A DNA stretch of 59,073 nucleotides, from NCBI RefSeq assembly GCF_021602345.1, contig NZ_BQID01000022.1, positions 1-59,073 of the forward strand. Reading direction: 5' to 3'. Source of the stretch: Pseudomonas pharyngis (GTDB lineage Bacteria; Pseudomonadota; Gammaproteobacteria; Pseudomonadales; Pseudomonadaceae). The notes beneath the pieces were generated by a model. That model did not search any database. It was given only the letters and a program-made list of their open reading frames with translations, and was not told where the DNA came from. The position numbers and the translations under genes were made by a program. Positions 52,000 through 58,946 of this stretch are shown here, piece after piece (positions within the stretch are counted from its first letter, which is position 1; every line of letters begins with the position of its first letter).

Positions 52000-52407
52000 T
52001 TAGGCCGCGATGTCCCGATTGAGATTATCAACTTCTTGGATGCGGAGCTTGCAGCGCTCAATGTGTGAGGTTGCATCTGCCGCCGTAATGCCTTCATTCA
52101 GATTGTAGTCTGCTCTACAACGTAGGTCGTGGAGTTGTTTTAGGCAGTATCCAAGTTTACGGAACCTCAATCGTAACGATTTGTCACTATGAAAGCTGTC
52201 TTCAAAGTAAAGTGATAATTTTCTGTGAGTTGGGCCGCCAGTGGCGCTAATAGGTGGTGTACTAATAGAATCAGCAAAATTTAAAGCGGAATGGTAGACG
52301 CCATAATAAGATCTCGATATCGCGCACCGATAACTGATTTCTGTAGGATGCGGAAGCGAGAGAATGTCGCAGGCTTGCTTAATAAAATCCGTGTAGTCTG
52401 TGGCCAC
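52000..52407 (-). CDS. HEPN-like protein
   Basis: 135 residues from GTG at 52407 (AGGGAG 7 bp upstream). A helical HEPN-like sequence: YRCAISRSYYGVYHSALNFAD, then LKQLHDLRCRADYNL. The strict R-x4-6-H ribonuclease motif is not visible, so it may be a non-catalytic HEPN or have a diverged site. It is co-transcribed with a TPR-like protein and ends before a strong terminator. The pair resembles a small two-gene conflict or toxin module. Confidence 0.65.
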   Translation of the reverse strand: MATDYTDFIKQACDILSLPHPTEISYRCAISRSYYGVYHSALNFADSISTPPISATGGPTHRKLSLYFEDSFHSDKSLRLRFRKLGYCLKQLHDLRCRADYNLNEGITAADATSHIERCKLRIQEVDNLNRDIAA

Positions 52408-52418
52408 AGCTTAACTCC

Positions 52419-53195
52419 CTAGGCGACCGCATCCTGCGAGTCATAATTAATTACATTCAAAATCAATCTGTTCCAGCACTCAAGGTCTTCCATGCTGATA
52501 ACTTCGTCCGCTAAGCGTTCGTTAATCTCAAATAATTTTTCTGGTGAGTCTAAGTAAACACGAATGAAAACAGAAACGTGCTTCACACCGTCAAATGATG
52601 AAAGGTCAACATCTAGGTCTTCTATGCTGAGATTGTACTTCAGAAGTACATTGCTTAGCGTTGAAAGAATTTTGGTGTATTCAGACTCTTTTATACTACT
52701 CTTTGCTAGGCATTCGCGTATGTGCAATATGTTCGCGTATGTATCGATGTCGTACAGGTCAAAAGAGGGATTTGCACGTTTGAATCTGTTTTGAGCTTCG
52801 TCAATAATAGAGAAGTCGCCAGAAAATATTAAAGATAAGCATACTTCGTTGAATGTTTCTGGAGAGTTTGGCGCTTGCTCGAATGCTAAAAGCATGAGCT
52901 CTTGTGATTTGAGGAATTGACCGAGCCGTCGCATTGAGAGGCCATAGTTCATCAAATCAACTGGGTCCTTGGAAAGCTTTAGAGCCCTTTCATGATTTTC
53001 TACTGAAGATTGTAGATCTCCCCGAACGGCGTCCAACATACCCAAGAGCATGTAATACTCATCTGCATTTACGCCTTTTAGTGCCTCGACTTCCTTGCGA
53101 AATAAGCGCATTTCAAACTCAGATGGATTCCTTTTTTTTGCAAGGATATTCAACTGAGATGTTAAATCGGCGCTATTCGTTGCTTTTACGGGCAT
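52419..53195 (-). CDS. TPR-like helical-repeat protein
   Basis: 258 residues from ATG at 53195; AGGAGG lies 4 bp upstream. Tetratricopeptide-like repeats occur at about 50-150 (AVRGDLQSSVENHERALKLS; GQFLKSQELMLLAFEQAPNSPETFNEVCLS). The C-terminal half is helical and diverged. It would act as a protein-binding scaffold. It lies 11 bp upstream of the HEPN-like gene and is presumed its partner. Confidence 0.7.
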   Translation of the reverse strand: MPVKATNSADLTSQLNILAKKRNPSEFEMRLFRKEVEALKGVNADEYYMLLGMLDAVRGDLQSSVENHERALKLSKDPVDLMNYGLSMRRLGQFLKSQELMLLAFEQAPNSPETFNEVCLSLIFSGDFSIIDEAQNRFKRANPSFDLYDIDTYANILHIRECLAKSSIKESEYTKILSTLSNVLLKYNLSIEDLDVDLSSFDGVKHVSVFIRVYLDSPEKLFEINERLADEVISMEDLECWNRLILNVINYDSQDAVA

Positions 53196-53596
53196 TGCCC
53201 CTCCTGGCACCGGTCATCCTGACCGTCGATGAAACACACAAATGTATTCCGGAATTTCAGAACCATTCTATCTGAGGATTACCTCACGGTACCAAATCCA
53301 TGTCAATGGCTCCTACACCTCATGCTCTGTCACCAAACCTTTTCATTTTGCGTAAATGAGAGGTGAATTCCGGTGGGGTACAGGTAGGATTATTTCAGTA
53401 ACCTACTGACAGAGAAGGTATTTTGAAAAAAGCTTTGACCGCTCAGTAGATATTTGCGCCGAGGCGCTCGCTTCCGTTGAGCAAGGCATAGCAAAAGGCG
53501 CCCACACAATTTTTCTCCTTCCAATTTTCATTCGTTTGGCTTGATGCGCCACCAGTGGAAGCAGACCGCCGATAGCCGGCGGCCTATCGTGTCGCA
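53196..53596. other. Region upstream of the TPR-HEPN operon
   Basis: About 400 bp. It holds the operon promoter on the minus strand. A frame at 53403-53597 overlaps the preceding stop as TAATG but looks like low-quality coding, so it is not called. Confidence 0.4.
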
Positions 53597-53863
53597 TTAA
53601 CCTCTAGCATCGCGCCCCGGCTCATCCTCCGCGACCCTGAAGCGCCAGTAGCGATCTGGCTTTACCCAGACAACAGTGTCTGGAGTCAGCTTGCGGAAGG
53701 CTGCCAGCACTTCCTTGCCAAGCACCAGGTTACCGTCAGCGTTTTCAATCAGCAGCTCCTCGTGGCCTGCTCTGATGATGTGATCAACCACGTCATCTTG
53801 GTAGATGCAGTCTTCACGCTCAACCTGCGACAGCATCCACTGCGCCACTGCGCCAGCGTCCAT
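53597..53863 (-). CDS. DUF6953-like small protein
   Basis: 88 residues. Motif order AQWMLSQVERE..IYQDDVVDHI then GNLVLGKEVLAAFRKLTPDTVVWVKPDRYWRFRVAEDEPGRDARG follows the DUF6953 pattern (winged-helix-like). Function is unknown. Its ATG overlaps the stop of the YodC-like gene (TGATG). Confidence 0.75.
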   Translation of the reverse strand: MDAGAVAQWMLSQVEREDCIYQDDVVDHIIRAGHEELLIENADGNLVLGKEVLAAFRKLTPDTVVWVKPDRYWRFRVAEDEPGRDARG

Positions 53864-54048
53864 CAGTTGCCTCCTGATGCTTTACGCTCCAACGATGCCT
53901 CGTTGAATTGGCCTTTCTCAAGCTTCTTGCCCGCAAACCACTGACACCAGTACCGGTCATACTGCTTTTCATAGCTATGCACCGTCATGTCAGGCCCACC
54001 GGACTTCAGCTTGACGATATCACCGACCTCAAATCCTTGTTTAGCCAT
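53863..54048 (-). CDS. YodC-like DUF2158 protein
   Basis: 61 residues from ATG at 54048 behind AGGAAG. The DUF2158 sequence FEVGDIVKLKSGGPDMTVHSYEKQYDRYWCQWFAGKKLEKGQFNEASLE is a small SH3-like barrel. Common accessory gene in mobile elements, role unknown. Confidence 0.85.
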   Translation of the reverse strand: MAKQGFEVGDIVKLKSGGPDMTVHSYEKQYDRYWCQWFAGKKLEKGQFNEASLERKASGGN

Positions 54049-54222
54049 CTTTTCTTCCTCGTAAGCAGGGACCATCCCTGTTTAATGTACATGGGGACTG
54101 GCCATTTGCTTTCAAGATGTGTGATCCGCCCCTCGCGTATCGCAACCCCCATACCCACCCGAAACCCAGTCGGTTAGCCCTGGTCTTCTCTAGGTCTGCA
54201 ATTATTTTTCATCCTTTCTCTT

Positions 54223-54270
54223 GCGTCAGCACTAACATCCTGACAATATACTTTCGCGTCAGCACTAACA
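54223..54270 (+). promoter_or_regulatory. Direct-repeat operator before a small-gene operon
   Basis: GCGTCAGCACTAACA occurs at 54223-54237 and 54256-54270, 33 bp apart (about three helical turns). A -10-like TATACT (54247-54252) lies between them. It is most likely an operator of a repressor that controls the rightward genes. Confidence 0.7.
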
Positions 54271-54280
54271 GGGGGCGGGT

Positions 54281-54505
54281 ATGGAAGATCAGGACAAGGG
54301 AAAGCGCACTGGGGCGGATCGCCAGAGAGAATTTGCGGAGCGCCAGAAAGCAGCAGGTTACAAACGCACCACAGTGTGGATTCACGAAGAGACGGCAAAG
54401 GAGGGAATCAGGGCGGCAAGGGCAGGGAAGCCGTTGGAACCCATGGGATCAAAAGACCCGCTGAGCTGGGCGGCGGGCTGGATCAGCGAAAAGGGCAAGC
54501 AGTAA
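54281..54505 (+). CDS. Small basic protein, regulator candidate
   Basis: 74 residues (MEDQDKGKRTGADRQREFAERQKAAGYKRTTVWIHEETAKEGIRAARAGKPLEP). The pattern of a short beta strand (KRTTVWIHEETAKEGIRAARAG) after a charged helix fits a small DNA-binding protein of the ribbon-helix-helix sort. It begins 10 bp after the second direct repeat, so it could be the autoregulator of this site. Confidence 0.65.
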   Translation: MEDQDKGKRTGADRQREFAERQKAAGYKRTTVWIHEETAKEGIRAARAGKPLEPMGSKDPLSWAAGWISEKGKQ

Positions 54506-54541
54506 CCGGCTGAGGATTTAGCCGATTTAGAAGGTGGCCAA

Positions 54542-54561
54542 CCCGGTGTTCGAGCACCGGG
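54542..54561. repeat. Hairpin with core GGTGTTCGAGCACC
   Basis: CCCGGTG and CACCGGG with a 6-nt loop. The same 14-nt core recurs inside a longer hairpin at 56582-56611. Confidence 0.75.
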
Positions 54562-54598
54562 AGGGCCTATCACACGACGCAACTTGAAGGTGAACGTC

Positions 54599-54784
54599 AT
54601 GCAATTTAAACAGAATACCATCCAAATTTTGGACGCGCACGGCCAGATCATCACCACCATGGTGCTGCCGGCCAACATCAAGCTGGCCCAGTTGGCGCCA
54701 TTGAAGATCCTCGGTGACATCAGCGTGAAGGTTTTGCCAAGCGCCGCGCCATTCCGCGGAATCTGCGTAGGGGGTGCGCAATGA
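54599..54784 (+). CDS. Small hypothetical protein
   Basis: 61 residues from ATG at 54599 with AAGGTGA upstream (MQFKQNTIQILDAHGQIITTMVLPANIKLAQLAPLKILGDISVKV). Predicted mostly strand. The stop overlaps the next start. Family not recognised. Confidence 0.65.
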   Translation: MQFKQNTIQILDAHGQIITTMVLPANIKLAQLAPLKILGDISVKVLPSAAPFRGICVGGAQ

Positions 54785-55026
54785 ACCAGCCAGCCGCCCG
54801 TATTGCCGACGAAGCCCTTGAACTGCTGCGCGCCACGCACGAACGCATCAGTAATATGCGAGTGCTGTTCAACGCCATCACGAAGGACTTGAAGCACGGC
54901 AAGTCGCACGACATCGAAGAGCTGGCCAGCCTCGGCAGCTTTCTAGGCTACGACTGGGCGAACTACGTCGACAGCGAAGTCGATCAGATGCAGAAGACGC
55001 TCGACGCGGTGGAGGTGGCCCAATGA
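54781..55026 (+). CDS. Hypothetical helical protein
   Basis: 81 residues (MNQPAARIADEALELLRATHERISNMRVLFNAITKDLKHGKSHDIEELASLGSFLGYDW). ATGA overlaps on both sides join it to its neighbours. Helical; function unknown. Confidence 0.7.
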   Translation: MNQPAARIADEALELLRATHERISNMRVLFNAITKDLKHGKSHDIEELASLGSFLGYDWANYVDSEVDQMQKTLDAVEVAQ

Positions 55027-55349
55027 GCTCCGTGATTCGATCGCGGGACGATCTGAGCTTCACCCAGCGCGATGACGCCGGCCGGCTCATTAATTGGCCG
55101 CGGTACAACTACGGCGTGCCTGGAGACTGGGAAAAGGGCATCGCCTGCTTCGATGTCGAGATTGCCGAGCTGGCCACCCACGACGAGACTGAGGCGTTCC
55201 ATGCGATCCAATTCGCGATCGTGGGAATGGGAGGGCGCTGCACAAGTCTGGAAACGGGCTTCATCGACAGAGTGGCCCGGGCGGCGGTTATTGGTCTGCG
55301 CTCACTGCGGGCTGGTGCTGAGCAGTTCGCTCCTACAGACATCGACTGA
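55023..55349 (+). CDS. Hypothetical protein
   Basis: 108 residues (MSSVIRSRDDLSFTQRDDAGRLINWPRYNYGVPGDWEKGIACFDVEIAELATHDETEAFHAIQFAI). Last of a three-gene overlapping set. No family recognised; role in regulation or replication of the element is possible. Confidence 0.7.
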   Translation: MSSVIRSRDDLSFTQRDDAGRLINWPRYNYGVPGDWEKGIACFDVEIAELATHDETEAFHAIQFAIVGMGGRCTSLETGFIDRVARAAVIGLRSLRAGAEQFAPTDID

Positions 55350-55429
55350 CAAACTACGAAAGCTTCGTGGTATCCAAGGCACTACCCCGTTACAGGGTGG
55401 TGCCTTTTTCGTTTAAGGGCAGGCGACGA

Positions 55430-55618
55430 CTATGTGCCTTTGCCCTTTTCAACTTGGTAGATCAAATCCTTCCTCACTTCTTCCGCACACGGGCGACACA
55501 TACCGATCAGTGTCCAAGGAAGGAAGTCGAGAACAAGAAAGGTGAAGCCTCCAGCACCTTTGCATTTACCTGAATAACCATGGGTGCATCGCGCCTGCTG
55601 ATACGTCTTAGGTCCCAT
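55430..55618 (-). CDS. Possible small Cys-containing protein
   Basis: 62 residues with CTHGYSGKCKG and GMCRPCAEEVRKD, i.e. C-x8-C ... C-x2-C, which could bind zinc. The ribosome binding site before the ATG is weak, so the call is tentative. Confidence 0.5.
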   Translation of the reverse strand: MGPKTYQQARCTHGYSGKCKGAGGFTFLVLDFLPWTLIGMCRPCAEEVRKDLIYQVEKGKGT

Positions 55619-55704
55619 TTTATAAACCCTGGTGGTGGTAATTTATAAAGGGTGGGATTTTTTCCTTCTGCATACCTCTCTGGAGGCCCCGGTTTTATTG
55701 AAAG

Positions 55705-55813
55705 GTACTGGGAAAAAATCCCAGTACTGCACCATTTTAGAAAAACAACGGGACGCAACCGGACAACGAGGGCTTGGTGACTGGGAAAATTTCCCAGTAC
55801 TAGGCGGAAAAAT
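55705..55813. repeat. Inverted-repeat cluster beside the rep-like gene
   Basis: GTACTGGGA-AAAAA-TCCCAGTAC (55705-55727) and CTGGGAAA-A-TTTCCCAG (55781-55797), each perfect, share the word ACTGGGAAAA; a further partial copy GGAAAAATTCCC follows. The stretch is AT-rich and lies just past the end of the 55835 gene. Candidate replication origin or operator. Confidence 0.65.
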
Positions 55814-55834
55814 TCCCACCGAAAAACTCGAAAA

Positions 55835-56239
55835 TCAGATGAACTTGAAGCGCGGGGGGCCAGGAGATAATTCGAGCTCTTTTCCCGGGCAATCATCGAT
55901 CGCCGCCCAAGTGAGTGCGTAAAGCGCGCAGCGTGCCATTCCTTGTTCGCGTCCCCCCTTTCGGCTCTCCCGAGTTCGGACAATCAAGCCAGCATCGATC
56001 AATTCGGAAAGGGCAGAGGCAAGAGTTTTGGCGTCCATAGGCCTTCCTTTGGCCATCATCGTGGCTGTGCAGGAAAGATCGCCGTTGTTGCGGCCGTTGT
56101 AGTTCCTGGCCAGCTTGATCAGCACTGATACCGCCTTAGGCGACAGATTGTCGAAGGCGTCGCTAATCAGCAGTCGATAAGGTAGGGCCAATACTCGACC
56201 GCCCCCAAAGTCGACCTTGTAGGATTTCTTTCTGGCCAT
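55835..56239 (-). CDS. Winged-helix protein, replication-like
   Basis: 134 residues. It starts with MARKKSYKVDFGGGRVLALPYRLLISDAFDNLSPKAVSVLIKLARNYNGRNNGDLSCTATMMAKGRPMDAKTLASALSELIDAGLIVRTRES. This is a helix-turn-helix of the kind seen in small replication or plasmid/phage regulatory proteins. It lies just upstream (in transcription) of an inverted-repeat cluster, the usual relation of an initiator and its origin. Confidence 0.65.
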   Translation of the reverse strand: MARKKSYKVDFGGGRVLALPYRLLISDAFDNLSPKAVSVLIKLARNYNGRNNGDLSCTATMMAKGRPMDAKTLASALSELIDAGLIVRTRESRKGGREQGMARCALYALTWAAIDDCPGKELELSPGPPRFKFI

Positions 56240-56306
56240 TCAGCGGCTCACAGGTAGTTGCTAGCGCTCACCCCAACAGATCGGGGGGGAGCGCTGCATA
56301 TCTGAT

Positions 56307-56543
56307 TTACGACGCTTCGCGCATCAAGATGTATTTGGCCACGCGATGCGGGGGGCGGCCTGGCTCTGTGGATTGATGTGTCCAGTAGGTACGGATTTCA
56401 TGCCCCTTTTTCCTGAGGCGGCGAATCGTGTTTGGTGGCTGGACGATATCCAGGTCTTTTGCGGCTTCAATGGTCGAGACGGGGCCGTTTCGCAGCGCCT
56501 CCATCATTTTATGGTCTTGCTCGGTTGAAGAATGGCGTGTCAT
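56307..56543 (-). CDS. Helix-turn-helix protein
   Basis: 78 residues: ALRNGPVSTIEAAKDLDIVQPPNTIRRLRKKGHEIRTYW is a winged helix-turn-helix. The ATG overlaps the stop of a 40-residue ORF (ATGA). Probably a regulator of the element. Confidence 0.75.
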   Translation of the reverse strand: MTRHSSTEQDHKMMEALRNGPVSTIEAAKDLDIVQPPNTIRRLRKKGHEIRTYWTHQSTEPGRPPHRVAKYILMREAS

Positions 56544-56662
56544 AGTTTGCTCTTCACGTTGGTGCTATCCAGTGTGTTCTCGCCAAGGCGGTGTTCGAGC
56601 ACCGCCTTGGCAATCCTCTGCGCATCCCTGCGCGATGTTGCCCCCATATCTATTTTCCACAT
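56540..56662 (-). CDS. Hidden 40-residue ORF between two regulators
   Basis: The frame runs from ATG at 56662 to TGA at 56540 (MWKIDMGATSRRDAQRIAKAVLEHRLGENTLDSTNVKSKL). It starts at the stop of the excisionase-like gene (TAATG) and its stop overlaps the next start (ATGA). This tight fit argues for a translated gene. A perfect 12-bp hairpin lies inside it. Confidence 0.65.
   Translation of the reverse strand: MWKIDMGATSRRDAQRIAKAVLEHRLGENTLDSTNVKSKL
56582..56611. repeat. Perfect 12-bp hairpin inside the 40-residue ORF
   Basis: GCCAAGGCGGTG, loop TTCGAG, CACCGCCTTGGC. It shares the 14-nt core with the hairpin at 54542. Confidence 0.8.
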
Positions 56663-56862
56663 TAGCGCGCGCCCTTCATCGCGACGCGGTTTATGTATGC
56701 GTCCAGGTTCTTAACCAGGATGAGTCGGCGGCGACCGAGTTTGAAACTTTCGATTTCCCCACGGCCTACGATCTCGTAAAGCATGGAGCGGGCTACGCCT
56801 ATCGCCCGGGCAGCTTCGTCAATGCCAAGGGCGAGGGCGGGGGTATGTTGAGCTTGATTCAT
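56662..56862 (-). CDS. AlpA/excisionase-like helix-turn-helix protein
   Basis: 66 residues (ALALGIDEAARAIGVARSMLYEIVGRGEIESFKLGRRRLILVKNLDAYINRVAMKGAR). It is the MerR-like excisionase fold of AlpA/Xis proteins: helix-turn-helix, a wing with LGRRRLI, and a final helix. It would direct excision with the integrase or activate its gene. The TAATG junction couples it to the next ORF. Confidence 0.88.
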   Translation of the reverse strand: MNQAQHTPALALGIDEAARAIGVARSMLYEIVGRGEIESFKLGRRRLILVKNLDAYINRVAMKGAR

Positions 56863-57025
56863 AAATTCTCCTTAAGCCTGCTTTTCAGGCTGCATGAGAA
56901 TCGTATTCTGCAGAGGTGCTGCACGTCAACTGCAATACATGGCGTACAAAACTGGACAGATAGACTGCTCGCACGTCAATCGATACCATGTATTCAAATT
57001 TAGCTATGCCAGCAGGAGCCTCAAC

Positions 57026-57520
57026 GTGGTGAAGAAAAAACCAAACCAAGGTGCACGTAAGACCGAGGCTCTGACGCTCAGGCTCGATCCTAAGGTTCGA
57101 TTTCTTATAGATCTGATCGCCCGGCAAAAACGGCAATCAATTACGGGCGTAATTGAGTCAGCAATTGAGCTGTACGCAACCAACTATCGTGTAAAGGCGG
57201 ACCTTTGGGATGAGGAGCTAGAAGAGGATAAGACGCAGCACGTATCGCTTTACAAGATTTGCAACGAGGTCTACAGCACAGACGACTCCTTCAGATTCAT
57301 GATGCTCTATTGGGTGTGCCCGCAGTTGTTGAGTTATGAAGAGAATCGTCTTTGCGAAACGATTTATGCCTCTAAGCTTTTCTGGGATGAATACCCGCAT
57401 GCAATGGATAAGAAGAATGAAATTGATACGGACGTTCTGAGGGAGCATTGGGAGCAGCTATTGGCGCATGTGGAGGAGCACAAAAGCTCCCCGGTTGTTG
57501 TTCCCTACGAGGCTAAATAA
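57026..57520 (+). CDS. Ribbon-helix-helix-like regulator
   Basis: 164 residues from GTG at 57026 (AGGAG 7 bp upstream; a GTG one codon on is equally possible). N-terminal basic strand and helices (KTEALTLRLDPKVRFLIDLIARQKRQSITGVIESAIELYATNY) fit ribbon-helix-helix DNA binding. The remaining 100 residues are acidic, unrecognised. It ends 8 bp inside the convergent integrase stop. Confidence 0.7.
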   Translation: MVKKKPNQGARKTEALTLRLDPKVRFLIDLIARQKRQSITGVIESAIELYATNYRVKADLWDEELEEDKTQHVSLYKICNEVYSTDDSFRFMMLYWVCPQLLSYEENRLCETIYASKLFWDEYPHAMDKKNEIDTDVLREHWEQLLAHVEEHKSSPVVVPYEAK

Positions 57521-58754
57521 GCTCAACAGCAGCAGCTTTAGTGCCAGGTGCTAAATGAGCATACCGAAGCGTCATCTTTATATCTGCGTGCCCCAGGAGA
57601 TCTCGTACCGTGTTGAGCGGCACGCCGACCATCACCAGCCGCGACGCGAAATCGTGACGCATATCGTGCCAGCGGAACCCATCGATATTGGCTCGCTCTA
57701 GCAGCTTGAGCCACGCGCTCTTAACGTCCTCAAGGCGGCCGCCTTCCTGACTCGGGAAGACGTATCGAGATTTACCGACCACCTTCTTCCAGTCCTCCAA
57801 CACGTGCACCGTTTCCTTGTTCATTGGGATGTGTCGTGTGTCGCTTGTTTTTGTGGTGGCGCCGGCGGCGGTGATCGTCTTCGTTTGGAAGTTCACCGCG
57901 GACCATTTCAGATCGAACAGCTCTCCGCGCCTCATGCCCGTATTCAGTGATACCAAGACCATAGGCTTTAGGTGGTCGGTGAATGGGACCTGCAGCAAGC
58001 TCGGCATCAGTTCCTTACCGCGATCCGCTCGCCACTTGTTCGCACTCTCACGTTCTGCGCGAGCTTCGTCTTGACGCGCATCTAGTGCTTCCCGAAGCCG
58101 TTTGGTCTCTTCAGCATCTAAGTAGCGGACCAGTCCCATCGAGTCGACCTTTAAGGCTTTGAGTCTGTCCATCGGGTGGGCATCGATGTACTCCCATTCA
58201 ACGGCTCTACTGAATACGCCGCTGATCGAGCCCATTTTCCTGTTGACCGTCGACGGCTTATTGCCTGACTGCATCCATCCCGTACGGATCTGGTCCAGGT
58301 CGCGGCCAGTGATCGCATTGAGACGCTGGGGCATGATTGCTTCGAAATTGTGGTCGAGCGTGTGCAAGGTTTTCTCATGCCCTTTGTGATGCGTCTTGAA
58401 CCAAGGCATGTATATGTCATCGATGAACTCGCGTAAGGAGGGGAGGGTAGCTCCTTTACGTCCTTGGGTAACGGCTAGCGGTTCCCCCAGAGCTCTTGCC
58501 TCTGCGAGATATTGAGTAGCCTCCGCTCGCGCTTGCTCCAACGTCAGTATGCCAATGCGACCCAATGTCTTTTTTCGGCCCCTGGCCCAGGTCACTACAT
58601 AGGACTTGGCGCCGGCGGCAGTGACGCGCACGAACAGACCGCCGACGGTGGTATCGTAGACCTCATATTCCTGGCCGGTTATCTGCAGGGACGCCAGCAG
58701 CTTGGCGGTGAGCTTCTCTTTCAATTTGTTCCCATGGGTGCATGGTGGGTGCAA
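57513..58754 (-). CDS. Tyrosine-type integrase
   Basis: 413 residues. An arm-binding N-terminal domain (about 1-100, EYEVYDTTVGGLFVRVTAAGAKSYVV), a core-binding domain, and a catalytic domain. Catalytic residues: Arg in SLNTGMRRGELFDLKW, His-x-x-Arg in WHDMRHDFASRLV, His in LLGHADIKMTLRYAHL, and the nucleophile Tyr in the same RYAHL. It lies just inside attR and reads into the element. The stop overlaps the convergent gene. The exact start is uncertain; the first codons sit in an ATG/GTG-rich stretch near the att site. Confidence 0.94.
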   Translation of the reverse strand: MHPPCTHGNKLKEKLTAKLLASLQITGQEYEVYDTTVGGLFVRVTAAGAKSYVVTWARGRKKTLGRIGILTLEQARAEATQYLAEARALGEPLAVTQGRKGATLPSLREFIDDIYMPWFKTHHKGHEKTLHTLDHNFEAIMPQRLNAITGRDLDQIRTGWMQSGNKPSTVNRKMGSISGVFSRAVEWEYIDAHPMDRLKALKVDSMGLVRYLDAEETKRLREALDARQDEARAERESANKWRADRGKELMPSLLQVPFTDHLKPMVLVSLNTGMRRGELFDLKWSAVNFQTKTITAAGATTKTSDTRHIPMNKETVHVLEDWKKVVGKSRYVFPSQEGGRLEDVKSAWLKLLERANIDGFRWHDMRHDFASRLVMVGVPLNTVRDLLGHADIKMTLRYAHLAPGTKAAAVELI

Positions 58755-58846
58755 AAAGAACTATACGGCGTCGTTTTCACGGACACAACCGGACGAAAAG
58801 CCCAATAAATAAAGGGGTTGGCCAAGCGGGCTGGCGGCTCTAATGA

Positions 58847-58896
58847 CCCTCCTAAGGGGAAGGTTGGCAGTTCGAACCTGCCCTGGGACACCATCT
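58847..58896 (+). repeat. attR, 50-bp direct repeat
   Basis: Identical to 42985-43034. It keeps the original 3' half of tRNA-Arg(CCT) without its 5' part, so it is not a working tRNA gene. Confidence 0.95.
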
Positions 58897-58900
58897 ATGG

Positions 58901-58938
58901 AAAAAGCCCCGAGCAGAGTGATCTGGCGGGGCTTTTTT
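58901..58938 (+). terminator. Original terminator of tRNA-Arg(CCT), displaced
   Basis: AAAAAGCCCCG...CGGGGCTTTTTT lies right after attR. It would have ended the tRNA transcript before the element inserted. The tRNA now lies 15.9 kb away from it. Confidence 0.8.
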
Positions 58939-58946
58939 GTTGTCGC

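Larger units (their letters stand above)
42985..58896. mobile_element. 15.9-kb integrative element in tRNA-Arg(CCT)
   Basis: It lies between two perfect 50-bp repeats. Integrase and AlpA-like excisionase lie at the right end; serine recombinase, Kiwa operon, tail assembly protein I and a DUF5681 (small-terminase-like) gene are at the left. PIN, TPR and HEPN genes and a small rep-like module lie between. Large terminase, portal, capsid and most tail genes are missing. The content fits a phage satellite or a degraded prophage that carries defence genes. Confidence 0.9.

Noticed and set aside
53403-53597. 64-codon minus-strand frame starting at the DUF6953 stop (TAATG)
   Set aside because: The overlap is suggestive, but the sequence is Ala/Ser/Lys-rich without family likeness and has no stable ribosome binding site.
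58847-58896. Second tRNA-Arg at the right element end
   Set aside because: Only the 3' half is present; it is an attachment repeat and cannot fold as a tRNA.
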